Both the position numbers and the translations under genes were made by a program. Below are positions 9,034 through 16,394 of a stretch of DNA of 26,287 nucleotides, in pieces (the stretch's first letter is position 1; each line of letters starts with the position of its first letter). The notes below the pieces were generated by a model. The model ran no database searches. It was not told the origin of the DNA and saw only the letters and a list, made by a program, of their open reading frames with translations. The DNA is from a virus. The stretch spans positions 1 through 26,287 of IMG/VR virus record IMGVR_UViG_3300028597_000064; one strand, 5' to 3'.

Positions 9034-9812
9034 TTTCCCGCTTCACGCTGCGGGGTGGTCTGGCCGTCGAGGGAGTCGATGATCTTGCTGATGACCTGGG
9101 GCGGGAGCGTCTTGACCAACGAGCGTTCGGACAGCAGTCGCACGCTGTGGTCGCAGTTGCCGTGCGCCCACTCACCGGGCTTGCCGACCGCTCGGCACTC
9201 GCGGGTGGCGACGTAGATCTCGGTGATGCGGCGCTCCTCCATGAAGAGGTCGAGGGTCTGCCGCTCACGCCACTTCTCGAAGTAGGACGCCTCCAGGTCT
9301 TCGCGGGTGAACTCCTCGGCCTCCCGCAAGGACTCGTTCTGCTTCTTCTCCTGGCCGTTGCGGATGGCCTGCATGTACTCGATCTGGAGCTCTTCGAGCT
9401 GCTTCCAGCGGGGGTCGTCGTCACCAACGCCGGCATCGCGCAGGAGCTGCGGCATGCGGCGCATCTCCTCGACCTTGGCGCGCCACTCCTCAGAGGTCTC
9501 GATGTCGTTGACGACGTCGAGGTACATCTCCTCCACGTGGTGGTTGACCCACGCCTGACGGAGCTTCTCGTCGCTCATGAGCTGGACCTCGGCGTCGAAC
9601 GCGGCCCGTTCGGGGTTGTCGCGGTCGGCGAGGTCGCGCATCTTGAGGCCGCGCTTGACGATGCCGTCTCGGCGGGCTTCCTCGATCTCGAACGTGTTGA
9701 GCTTGTTGACCCAGATCAGCACGGGCTCGTCCTGCTCATCGTTGCCGAGGAAGATCGCCTCGCCCTCGACGAACAGGTCAGTGACCCGGCGCAGCCGTCC
9801 GATGGTGTCCAT
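8922..9812 (-). CDS. Tail assembly chaperone G
   Basis: This 296-residue protein lies between the major tail protein and the tape measure. It is charged and largely helical, with many Glu/Arg/Lys residues, and ends in a Ser/Pro/Ala-rich tail from about residue 260. That low-complexity tail is translated only when the ribosome does not shift at the slippery heptamer. A role as chaperone for tape measure and tail tube is inferred from position, the frameshift arrangement and composition rather than a catalytic motif. The ATG at 9812 has an AGAGG site 5 bases upstream. It is longer than the roughly 140-residue lambda G protein, but long first chaperones occur in phages of actinobacteria. Confidence 0.85.
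   Translation of the reverse strand: MDTIGRLRRVTDLFVEGEAIFLGNDEQDEPVLIWVNKLNTFEIEEARRDGIVKRGLKMRDLADRDNPERAAFDAEVQLMSDEKLRQAWVNHHVEEMYLDVVNDIETSEEWRAKVEEMRRMPQLLRDAGVGDDDPRWKQLEELQIEYMQAIRNGQEKKQNESLREAEEFTREDLEASYFEKWRERQTLDLFMEERRITEIYVATRECRAVGKPGEWAHGNCDHSVRLLSERSLVKTLPPQVISKIIDSLDGQTTPQREAGNSDAPVSSSASSEPSSASEAPSTLSSPDGTPGAAPTS
9033..9039 (-). other. Programmed -1 ribosomal slippery site GGGAAAC
   Basis: On the minus strand the heptamer reads G GGA AAC in the zero frame of chaperone G (end of an Ala codon, then Gly and Asn codons), the canonical X XXY YYZ phase. The -1 frame has a stop only 3 bases upstream of the heptamer and then stays open to 8704. Downstream, GGAGCC and GGCTCC can pair as a 6-bp stem with a loop of about 15 bases, a possible stimulator. 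Such sites are well established between G and T genes of siphoviruses. Confidence 0.88.
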
Positions 9813-9858
9813 GTGTGCCTCTGTTCCTAGTTCAGTTCCATCTCCCCCGAGGGGAAGA

Positions 9859-9884
9859 GCCCGCCCCTGGAGTCAGGGGCGGGC
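9859..9884 (-). terminator. Hairpin after the major tail protein gene
   Basis: A perfect 11-bp inverted repeat (gcccgcccctg at 9859-9869, its complement at 9874-9884) has a 4-base loop and begins about 15 bases after the major tail protein stop. Read on the minus strand it is followed by TCTTCCCC, pyrimidine-rich but not a true U-tract. A terminator, partial attenuator or mRNA 3'-end stabiliser is plausible. Confidence 0.7.
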
Positions 9885-9899
9885 CAGTCCGTGCAGTGA

Positions 9900-11123
9900 T
9901 CAGGCGTCGAAGACGAGGAGGGTGCCCTCGTCGGACTCGTACGGCAGAGAGACGGTCATCTTCTGCAGCACGCGGCCCTGGTAGCCGGGGGCCGAGAAGC
10001 GGGCGTCCGGCACGTGGAGGCGCTTGATGGTGTCGCCGGTCTCCGGGTTCTTGATGACCACGTCAAGCGTCAGCGGAACGGCCGTCGAGGCGCCGATGAC
10101 CTTGAGCGGGTCGGAGACGCCGGTCACCTTGCGGAGCAGGGAGAGCAGGTCGGCGTTGTCGCGGGGCTTGATGTCGATCGAGCCGTTGACGGTCGGCACC
10201 TCGAAGTCCTGGGCGACGGCGTAGTAGTTGCCGAACTCCTCGTCCTTCTCAAGCTGCACGCGCCAGTCGACGTTCACCGACTGCACGGAGTTGAGGCGGT
10301 ACTGCTGCGAGCCGGGACGGTCGGCCGGGTCGTAGCCACCGACGTAGATCTCGATGTCGCGACCCTTGACCGCGGCCGGCTTGACCGTGGTGTCGGGGTG
10401 CACCGTCTGCGGGTAGCTGGTGACGTCCGGGCTGGAGTAGACGACGCGGATCTCGGCGTCGACCGCGACCGGGTCGGCGATGGTGATCGTGGTGACGCCG
10501 GCACCGTTGGTGACGGTGGCGTAGGACTCGGTGTAGTCCGCGCCGTACGCGAGGCGCTTGTCGCCCACGGTGACCGCCAGGATGCGGCGGGCCTCACCCT
10601 CGGCGACCTCGTAGGCCGGGTGCGCGGTGACGATGGTCTGGTCGGCAGTGTTGGTGCCGTCGTGAACCTCAACGTACGTTGCGCCGGGGTTGTAGAAGAT
10701 GGTGTCGCCACGGAGGGTGGCGGTCTGGGTGGCGTTGTCCCGCAGGCCGAAGCGGTAGGACATCTGCTCCAGGGTCAGGTACGGCAGCGCGACCGAGGTG
10801 GTGACCTGGGCGGGCAGCGCGGACTTCTCGCCGGCCTTGAACTGGGACGCGATGTCGAGCGGGAGCGACCGGGCGAGGTCGATGCCCACTGCGGGGTCCG
10901 AACCGGGGACCAGGAGCTCCTCGACCTCGGTGGAGGTGTCGAACGACTCCAGCGTGAAGGTGAGGTCCGGGGTGTCGCGAACGGTCGCGACGGACTTGTA
11001 GTTGCCGAGCTCGTTGATCTTCTCGGTCGGGATGTTGAGCTGACCGGGACCGCCGCTCTGGATACGGTCAATGACCGCTACGCCGTTCCCCACGTGCAGG
11101 ATCTGACCGCCCTTGATGGCCAC
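9900..11123 (-). CDS. Major tail (tube) protein
   Basis: This 407-residue protein immediately precedes the chaperone pair and tape measure, the usual place of the tail tube protein. It is beta-rich. The N-terminal part has a TVRDTPDLTFTLESFD stretch and the C-terminal part includes NGSIDIKPRDNADLL and LTLDVVIKNPETGD, like tube proteins with a paired beta-sheet core. A central segment (about residues 170-232) looks like an inserted Ig-like domain, which would explain a length above the common 200-300 residues. The GTG at 11123 has a strong GAGAGGAG site 6 bases upstream. A strong hairpin follows the gene, consistent with high expression. Assignment rests on composition and gene order. Confidence 0.85.
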   Translation of the reverse strand: MAIKGGQILHVGNGVAVIDRIQSGGPGQLNIPTEKINELGNYKSVATVRDTPDLTFTLESFDTSTEVEELLVPGSDPAVGIDLARSLPLDIASQFKAGEKSALPAQVTTSVALPYLTLEQMSYRFGLRDNATQTATLRGDTIFYNPGATYVEVHDGTNTADQTIVTAHPAYEVAEGEARRILAVTVGDKRLAYGADYTESYATVTNGAGVTTITIADPVAVDAEIRVVYSSPDVTSYPQTVHPDTTVKPAAVKGRDIEIYVGGYDPADRPGSQQYRLNSVQSVNVDWRVQLEKDEEFGNYYAVAQDFEVPTVNGSIDIKPRDNADLLSLLRKVTGVSDPLKVIGASTAVPLTLDVVIKNPETGDTIKRLHVPDARFSAPGYQGRVLQKMTVSLPYESDEGTLLVFDA

Positions 11124-11200
11124 GGGTGGCTCCTCTCGCCTTTCGTCGCGCTATCACGAGCGCCTTCGAGAGAGGACTTCGACCGTGCAGGGAACGGACG

Positions 11201-11869
11201 TTATCCGGGGCCACCCGAGGGCCGGACCCGCATGTCGGCGACCTTCTCCAGGAACCGCCGGCTGATCTCCACGGCGCGGGCGTCCCACTCCGGGTTGCGC
11301 TTGGCGTCGCGGTAGGCGTTCATGGGCTGGATCTGCCTGCGCGGGTGGAAGATCGGCAGCGTGGAGCCCTTGCCGCGCCGGAAGGGGTGGTACATCTCCT
11401 GGCGCGCGTCGCCACGGGCGCGACCCCTGCCGAGAGCCACCCAGTCGCCGGATGGGCCACTGCGCCAGGACGCGATGTTCATGCCCCACAAGCCCTGCAG
11501 CTCCAGGGACAGGAAGGAGCGCTTGGTCCACGTCTTGGCCGAGCCCTCCTCGATGGTGCGCCAGTACTTGGCGATCGACTGGTCGAGGCGCCTCTGGTTG
11601 CCGACCCCGGCGTACGTGTCGTTGTAGACGGCGTTCCAGGGCTCCATCGTGACCTTGACGAGCCGGTTGGTGCTCACACCCTTGCGCAGGATGCGGCCTG
11701 CGATGAGGGCGCCGACCTGCGCTTGGACGGCGAAAGCGAGCTGCCGGTTCTGCGCCTCCATGTCGGCCTTCGCGACCTGGAAGCGGCCCCGCTCGTTGCG
11801 GATGGCAGGGAGGCGAGGGGCCTTGATGTTGATGTGGAGGCCAGGGCTCGGAGAGTGGCTACTGGCCAT
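11201..11869 (-). CDS. Basic neck-region protein, function unrecognised
   Basis: This 222-residue protein is strongly basic, with an Arg-rich second half and a C-terminal Pro/Gly tail. It has alternating helical stretches and a Trp-rich centre (KYWRTIEEGSAKTWTKRSF). It starts with an ATG at 11869 that overlaps the end of the 94-residue gene by 11 bases, so the two are probably translationally coupled. Its place between tail terminator and major tail protein suggests a role in head-tail joining or tail completion. It does not show the typical HK97 gp10 pattern, so I do not name it. A TAA stop at 11201 is followed by a 77-base gap holding a GTCGAAGT octamer. Confidence 0.78.
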   Translation of the reverse strand: MASSHSPSPGLHINIKAPRLPAIRNERGRFQVAKADMEAQNRQLAFAVQAQVGALIAGRILRKGVSTNRLVKVTMEPWNAVYNDTYAGVGNQRRLDQSIAKYWRTIEEGSAKTWTKRSFLSLELQGLWGMNIASWRSGPSGDWVALGRGRARGDARQEMYHPFRRGKGSTLPIFHPRRQIQPMNAYRDAKRNPEWDARAVEISRRFLEKVADMRVRPSGGPG

Positions 11870-12143
11870 GGGTGAGCTCCGAGCGGAGGATCTCCATCTG
11901 GCTCGACAGGCGGGCCATGAGGCGTACGGCGTCCTCGTTGACGATGGAGCCGTCGTCGATGGACGCCTTGAGCATGTCGACGCACACGTCGTGGTAGGCC
12001 CCGACCGCGGTGAGGACGCGCTTGCGCAGCTCGCGCTGCTCGTGCTCGGACAGGTGGCGGTAGACGTTGGACTCGATGTAGGTCATGAGGTTGCCGACGA
12101 GGCGGCGTCGCTGCTCGTTGAGCAGGTTGCGGGCGAACTGCAT
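11859..12143 (-). CDS. Small helical protein of the neck region
   Basis: This 94-residue, mostly helical and charged protein begins with MQFARNLLNEQRRRLV. The ATG at 12143 overlaps the stop of the tail terminator gene as ATGA, and the TAG at 11859 lies inside the start of the next gene, so it sits tightly in the connector operon. The frame continues upstream, but the overlap and the upstream gene's own coding argue for this start. I do not recognise a family. A structural or assembly role is inferred only from neighbours. Confidence 0.75.
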   Translation of the reverse strand: MQFARNLLNEQRRRLVGNLMTYIESNVYRHLSEHEQRELRKRVLTAVGAYHDVCVDMLKASIDDGSIVNEDAVRLMARLSSQMEILRSELTHGQ

Positions 12144-12670
12144 CACGCCTCCTGCATGACGTCGTTGAAGTAGGCGATCGCGGTCACCTTCACGACCTGC
12201 CAGCGCAGCGGCATGGCGGTCTCTGGGGACACACGGTCGACGTCGTCGAGCTCGATCTTCCAGCCGGGCACGGGCTGCTTGGTGGACTGGTCGACGACGT
12301 CGAGCCAGCGCCGGCTGCCGGCGACGCGGCCGAGGAAGATGTCGCGGATGTCGCTGGCGAGGGTGAGCGCTGCGGTCGAGGTGTCCTGGAACACGTCGAC
12401 GAAGATCGGGTACTCCTGGCTGGTGAACGGCCCGCCGAGTTCCTGGGGGTCTGGGCCGAACTCGTCGCCGAGGGTGACGGCGATCGTGCCTGCGGTGACC
12501 TTGGAGTCGAGCTGGGTGCCGACGACGGCCGAGGTGGTGATGATCTTGGCCGGCGTTGCGCCGAAGGGCGTGGTGGCGGCGTCGGTCCACCCGAGGGCGT
12601 CGAGGCGTGCCTTGAGGTGATTTGCCACGGTGTGGTGGACGTGGCGCGAGGCGTGTCGCAGATATGTCAT
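12143..12670 (-). CDS. Tail terminator-like protein
   Basis: This 175-residue protein has a helical N-terminus (TVANHLKARLDALGW), beta strands, and a central SQEYPIFVDVFQDTS segment followed by DIRDIFLGR. This alternating alpha/beta pattern resembles tail terminator or minor tail U-type proteins, which cap the tail tube and join it to the head. Its ATG at 12670 overlaps the preceding stop as ATGA, and its own stop overlaps the next ATG likewise. Position after adaptor and stopper candidates and before the major tail protein agrees. No sequence search was possible. Confidence 0.72.
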   Translation of the reverse strand: MTYLRHASRHVHHTVANHLKARLDALGWTDAATTPFGATPAKIITTSAVVGTQLDSKVTAGTIAVTLGDEFGPDPQELGGPFTSQEYPIFVDVFQDTSTAALTLASDIRDIFLGRVAGSRRWLDVVDQSTKQPVPGWKIELDDVDRVSPETAMPLRWQVVKVTAIAYFNDVMQEA

Positions 12671-13116
12671 CAGGATTCTCCCTCGGCGAGGCAGATGACC
12701 GACCAGACGTCGATCGTGCCGAGAGCGACCGGGGGCTGCACGGTGGAGCGGTGGTAGACGTCTCCCCCGGCCTTGACGTGGGTGAAGTCCTTCACCTGCT
12801 GCCAGTCGGGGTCGAGCATGGTGAGAATGACGCGGGCCGGGATGTAGGTACCAAAGGTCTCGGTCTGCGGAGCACGGTCCTGGTACTCCACGACGCAGTC
12901 GACCTGCTTGGTCTCGCCGGCTCGGGTGTTGGTGATGCGGTCGTCCGGGTCGAACGGGATGCCCTCCTCGTCAACGTCGCCGGCCGGTGCTGAACGGGCG
13001 TTGAAGTAGAAGGTGACCTTGTCCTCGGGGCGGGTCGGCTCACCGAAGCCCATCGCCTGCTTGAGGCCCTGGAGCACCCGAGCCTCGTTGAAGCTCGGCG
13101 GGACGTACTTGGTCAT
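12670..13116 (-). CDS. Head-tail stopper-like protein
   Basis: This 148-residue protein lies directly after the adaptor candidate. It is beta-rich, with an acidic loop (DVDEEGIPFDPDDR) and a VDCVVEYQDR strand. Stopper proteins close the portal channel after packaging and are usually 100-150 residues long, placed between adaptor and terminator genes; that order is the main argument. The ATG at 13116 starts 2 bases after the upstream stop with only a weak GGGG ribosome site, suggesting coupling. Confidence 0.65.
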   Translation of the reverse strand: MTKYVPPSFNEARVLQGLKQAMGFGEPTRPEDKVTFYFNARSAPAGDVDEEGIPFDPDDRITNTRAGETKQVDCVVEYQDRAPQTETFGTYIPARVILTMLDPDWQQVKDFTHVKAGGDVYHRSTVQPPVALGTIDVWSVICLAEGES

Positions 13117-13118
13117 GG

Positions 13119-13616
13119 TCAGCCCCTGTACTCGTAGGCGAACAGCCCGCCCCCGGTGATGCCACCGCCGCGTGCCAGGTAGTTGTCGAACACCGCCGTC
13201 ATCGGGCGGGCCGCGGAGCGCTGGTCAGCGACGATGCCGTCGAGGCGCTCCTTGAGGAACTTGAGCTCGTCGCGCAGCAGGTTGGCGCTGCGCTGGGTCT
13301 CCACCTCGGCGGGGCCGGCCTTGTACCGCTCGCTGGTGAGCAGGGTGCGGAGGCTGGCGCGGATGATGCGGATGGACGTGAAGATGATGACCAGCGCCGC
13401 CCCGGACGCGGAGAGATCCTGGGAGGTCTCCCAGTCGTCGCCGAGGTCGTCGAGAGTGAGGGTGGGGAAGAAGCCGTAGAGCTGGGCCTCGGCGAAGCCG
13501 TCAGCGAGGCTGTGCGCGAGGTCGATGTCGGTGGTGTTCGGGAACTCGGCCTCGAACATGCCAGGGACCGCCAGCTCCCGCTGCAGGGCTGGGACGAGAG
13601 TCGAGAGCGCGGTCAT
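13119..13616 (-). CDS. Head-tail adaptor (connector) protein
   Basis: This 165-residue protein is dominated by helices: an N-terminal LSTLVPALQRELAV stretch, a hydrophobic helix near residues 70-92 (SASGAALVIIFTSIRIIRAS) and a long charged helix near 95-135. The C-terminus is Gly-rich. Helical bundles of this size that follow the head genes are typical of adaptor proteins (gp6/gp15 type) that dock on the portal. The ATG at 13616 lacks a good ribosome site; a GTCGAAGT octamer sits 7 bases upstream instead. It opens the connector run after a hairpin. Confidence 0.7.
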   Translation of the reverse strand: MTALSTLVPALQRELAVPGMFEAEFPNTTDIDLAHSLADGFAEAQLYGFFPTLTLDDLGDDWETSQDLSASGAALVIIFTSIRIIRASLRTLLTSERYKAGPAEVETQRSANLLRDELKFLKERLDGIVADQRSAARPMTAVFDNYLARGGGITGGGLFAYEYRG

Positions 13617-13639
13617 GCCTACGACTTCGACTCGGACGC

Positions 13640-13678
13640 AGAGACGGCCCCTCCACGCGCTGAGGAGGGGGCGTCTCT
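13640..13678 (-). terminator. Hairpin between the unrecognised 160-residue gene and the connector genes
   Basis: Two 15-base arms (13640-13654 and 13664-13678) pair with one central G-G mismatch around a 9-base loop. No U-tract follows on the minus strand. A GTCGAAGT octamer (13624-13631) follows directly, and then the start of the adaptor gene at 13616. Confidence 0.65.
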
Positions 13679-13723
13679 ATCACCAACCGGGGGATGCACC
13701 CTGGTGCGGCGAGTGTAGCGGGA

Positions 13724-14206
13724 CTACTTGCGCGGCGGGGCCTTCGGCTGCATCTCTTCGTAGGTGGGCATGGACCCACCGATGGGCCACTTCTCCTGGA
13801 TGACCTCGTCGATGAACTCCATCTCGGACTTGCTCGCGTCGACCTCCACGACCATGGCCTTGAGGCGACGGACGTTCACCTGCCCGAGCTCGCGGACGGT
13901 GTTCTGGAAGTCGGACTGGTCGAGCTCGAAGATGGCCTTGAGGTCGTCGTCGGACAGCTCATCCGGGGAGGGGGCGTGGCCCTTGCCGTCGACGCGCACG
14001 AGCATCCCGTTGCGGAACGGGTTGTTCTCGGGCTTGCGGATGACCTCCTCCGCGAGCTCACGGTCGAGCTGGCTGAGCCGTAGCCGGCTGCCCTTGCCCG
14101 ACACGGAGACGGTCTGCTGCTGTCCGCGGCTGTTCTCGACGGTCAGGGAGACGCGACCGGGGATGGTCGACTCCCAGATCTCGCGGGTCTTCTCTCCAGT
14201 GGCCAT
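13724..14206 (-). CDS. Unrecognised protein between holin and connector genes
   Basis: This 160-residue, acidic protein has a beta-rich first half (RVSLTVENSRG, QQTVSVSG) and a helical second half (SDDDLKAIFELDQSDFQ), ending in PKAPPRK. I chose the ATG at 14206 because GAGAGG is 7 bases upstream; the ATG at 14212 would leave only 1 base. It forms its own small unit, with a 94-base gap upstream carrying a GTCGAAGT octamer and a hairpin downstream. A head, tail or lysis-related role is equally open. No motif gives a function. Confidence 0.72.
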   Translation of the reverse strand: MATGEKTREIWESTIPGRVSLTVENSRGQQQTVSVSGKGSRLRLSQLDRELAEEVIRKPENNPFRNGMLVRVDGKGHAPSPDELSDDDLKAIFELDQSDFQNTVRELGQVNVRRLKAMVVEVDASKSEMEFIDEVIQEKWPIGGSMPTYEEMQPKAPPRK

Positions 14207-14300
14207 GTCCATACCTCTCGCTGTTCCTTGCCCCCATTCAATCGGGGCTGTCTATGACTTTCCGGTGTCGCAGGATCGTCAACAACTTCGACAGCAGCGA

Positions 14301-14645
14301 TCAGACGGGGTCACCCGGCCACGGGTCGATGCCCTCGTCGGGGGGCATGGTCACCTCGGCCTCGACGTGGGCGTCAGCCGGCGCCTGGACGGCCACGAGG
14401 CCGGCGAGGGTCTCCGAGGTCGTCAGGGACGGTCCCGTGCCGCCTGTGGCCGCGTCAGAGGCGATCGAGCCGAGGATGGACAGCAGGCCGGCCATGCCGG
14501 CGACCGACAGGACGCCGACCCAGTCGGTGTCGAGCAGGCCAGTGCCGTTGCCGATGAGGATCGAGCCGAGGCCGTAGGCCACGGACTTCACACCCCGCTC
14601 GAACGCGGCGCGCCAGAACTCCCCGGTGTAGATGCTCATGCTCAT
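14301..14645 (-). CDS. Holin, r1t-like
   Basis: This 114-residue protein has an FWRAAFERGVKS opening, a first membrane segment at about residues 17-37, a TGLLDTDWVG turn, and a second membrane segment at about 41-64. This arrangement matches the r1t holin family, small two-helix proteins that permeabilise the cytoplasmic membrane at lysis. The C-terminal 50 residues are soluble and acidic. The ATG at 14645 overlaps the endolysin stop as ATGA. A second ATG two codons later (MSMS) is also reachable from the GAGGAGGAG site, so either or both may be used. The endolysin gene lies immediately upstream. Confidence 0.88.
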   Translation of the reverse strand: MSMSIYTGEFWRAAFERGVKSVAYGLGSILIGNGTGLLDTDWVGVLSVAGMAGLLSILGSIASDAATGGTGPSLTTSETLAGLVAVQAPADAHVEAEVTMPPDEGIDPWPGDPV

Positions 14646-15280
14646 CACTCCTCCTCGGCGAGCAGGTTGTCGATCTCGACCTGGGTGGCGAGATCCGTGA
14701 CCTGGGCGCGCAGCTTGCGCAGCAGCAGGTTCGTCTTCTTCTCCCGCTCGCGGGACTTGGCCTGGGCGTCGATCAGGCGATCGAGCTTCTGGTCCATGCC
14801 CTTGAGCAGCGAGTCGTACTGGGCCATGTCGTCCTCCGGTGGGTAGGGCCATACGGGCTGAGGGATCGGGTTGAGGCGCGGGCCGTCATCCGGTCCGTCG
14901 CCCTTGAGTCCGTTGCGGCCCCGCAGGTACGACAGCTCCTGCGCCTTCGCCCCGGACGCGAGCAGCGGGTGACCGATCACCCCGGCGTGGATGTGGTCCA
15001 CCCACGGCCCCTGCTCGGGCGTGCGGTGCCACGCGAACATGCCGGCCTCGCGCAACGCGCGGACGCACTTCTTGTGACGGCACCAGCGGATGTCCACGAC
15101 CCCTCCCCGGTCGTGGGTGCCGGCGCTGTTCACCTCTCCCCCGCCGTTCTGGTACGAGCCCTGGGTGATCGTGAACTGGTGGCCGGCGATCGCCTCGGCG
15201 TGCTCGATGCACGCGATCGTGAGGGCGTCGATGTTCGTTCGCCCGCGCCACTCAGGGCGCTCAAGTCGAGGGTCGCTCAT
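14645..15280 (-). CDS. Endolysin, M15-type (L-Ala-D-Glu or D,D) peptidase domain
   Basis: This 211-residue protein contains an AGTHDRGGVVDIRW motif (His56, Asp63) and a PWVDHIHAG motif (His96/His98), matching the zinc ligands of M15 peptidases that cleave peptidoglycan cross-links. The catalytic domain spans about residues 10-125. A Pro-rich linker (about 136-150) leads to a C-terminal coiled coil (about 155-205) rather than a recognised cell-wall-binding domain. An in-frame ATG at 14827 (residue 152) has GGAGG 5 bases upstream and could give a separate 60-residue coiled-coil product. The main ATG at 15280 lacks a clear ribosome site and has a GTCGAAGT octamer 7 bases upstream. Exact bond specificity cannot be read from sequence. 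Confidence 0.85.
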   Translation of the reverse strand: MSDPRLERPEWRGRTNIDALTIACIEHAEAIAGHQFTITQGSYQNGGGEVNSAGTHDRGGVVDIRWCRHKKCVRALREAGMFAWHRTPEQGPWVDHIHAGVIGHPLLASGAKAQELSYLRGRNGLKGDGPDDGPRLNPIPQPVWPYPPEDDMAQYDSLLKGMDQKLDRLIDAQAKSREREKKTNLLLRKLRAQVTDLATQVEIDNLLAEEE

Positions 15281-15314
15281 GGTCTGTACTTCGACCCCGC
15301 CCGTACGCGGACAG

Positions 15315-15360
15315 CACGAAGCCCCCCAGGGAGACCCTCATCAGCCTGGGGGGCTTCGTG
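15315..15360 (-). terminator. Strong 16-bp hairpin after the major capsid gene
   Basis: A perfect 16-bp inverted repeat (15315-15330 and 15345-15360) surrounds a 14-base loop, about 35 bases after the capsid stop. The GC-rich stem lacks a following U-tract, and could act as a terminator on either strand or protect the capsid mRNA 3' end. It separates the head genes from the lysis pair. Confidence 0.82.
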
Positions 15361-15394
15361 TGGCGGTGGCCCGGTTACGAGCCGGACGCTCGGA

Positions 15395-16378
15395 TCAGAC
15401 CGTTCCGTCCACGATGCGGCGAGCGCGGTCGGGACGGTAGATCAGACCACCGCAGTCCATGCGACCCCGGATGTGCCGGTAGTCGACGGTGTTCTCGGAC
15501 CACGACTTGGTCTGCATGCCACCGTACTTGGCGAACACGCCGACCGTACCCCCGAAGACCCAGAGCTCGTTGTCCGGGATGTAGGAGTTGTCGTTCTCGT
15601 CCGTGTAGTTCGCGAGGCGAACCACGTTGGCGCCACGGTAGACGCCGAGGCGACCCCGGCGACGGATCTCGGCGGTGGCCTCCGGGTCGAACAGAGCAGC
15701 AGCGTCGGTGACGACGTCGCTGATCTTGTCGATCATGGTGGCCCGGCCGAGGATCGTGACGGGCGGCATGGTGCCGTTGTTGGGCGTCACCACGTCGTTG
15801 ACCTCGCGCACGGCGGTGTCGAGGATGTCCTTCGTCAGGCCGGTCGTGGCGTTGACGTAGTACGGGCTGGAGGACGGGATCGCCGCCTGCAGCAGGTTGA
15901 ACATCCGTCGGTTGACCTCAGCGTCGAGGCGCTGCAGAGCGAGGTCCGCGAGCTCCTCGATCGTCTCGGCGTAGCCGGCGCGCAGCTTGTCCTCGAACTC
16001 CGAGACGTGGAACCCGATGGTGTCTCGGGGAACGTCGAAGCGCTCGGTCTTGAGCTGCGTCTCGTCGATGTAGCCACCGCGAGCGGTCCAGAACACCTGC
16101 ATGCCCCGGCGCTCCGAGATGGTCACGGTGTCGAACTCGCCGACGTTCCGCGTCTCGAAGTAGGTCGGGAACAGGTTGTCGAACTGGAAGCCGTAGTCGA
16201 AGCGCTCGGCGAGGATCGCCGCCTGCTCGCGGTGCCACGTCTCGTTGCCCCAGTTGGCCTGGGCCTCCTCGTTGAGAGCAGCCTTCGCGCGCTCATAGGC
16301 GGCGATGTCGTCGGCCTTGGGGCGACCGAACGGGTCGACGGAGGACCGAGCGTCAAGCATGGTCTTCACAGCGGTCAT
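15395..16378 (-). CDS. Major capsid protein
   Basis: This 327-residue protein follows scaffold and decoration candidates and has the composition of an HK97-fold capsid subunit. It has a helical, charged N-terminus, a strand-rich region with EFDTVTISERRGMQVFW, a long spine-like helix (ETIEELADLALQRLDAEVNR, about residues 138-157), and a C-terminal beta region ending in GLIYRPDRARR. No separate delta domain is obvious, consistent with a distinct scaffold gene. The ATG at 16378 has AAAGGGG upstream. The strong hairpin downstream fits a highly expressed gene. Confidence 0.88.
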   Translation of the reverse strand: MTAVKTMLDARSSVDPFGRPKADDIAAYERAKAALNEEAQANWGNETWHREQAAILAERFDYGFQFDNLFPTYFETRNVGEFDTVTISERRGMQVFWTARGGYIDETQLKTERFDVPRDTIGFHVSEFEDKLRAGYAETIEELADLALQRLDAEVNRRMFNLLQAAIPSSSPYYVNATTGLTKDILDTAVREVNDVVTPNNGTMPPVTILGRATMIDKISDVVTDAAALFDPEATAEIRRRGRLGVYRGANVVRLANYTDENDNSYIPDNELWVFGGTVGVFAKYGGMQTKSWSENTVDYRHIRGRMDCGGLIYRPDRARRIVDGTV

Positions 16379-16394
16379 GGTTGGTTCACCCCTT

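Noticed and set aside
14207-14212. ATG at 14212 as start of the unrecognised protein
   Set aside because: It is only 1 base from the GAGAGG tract, whereas the ATG at 14206 has a normal 7-base spacing.
14222-14245. Short GCCCC/GGGGC hairpin after the holin gene as a terminator
   Set aside because: The stem is short with an internal mismatch and no U-tract, much weaker than the four hairpins reported.
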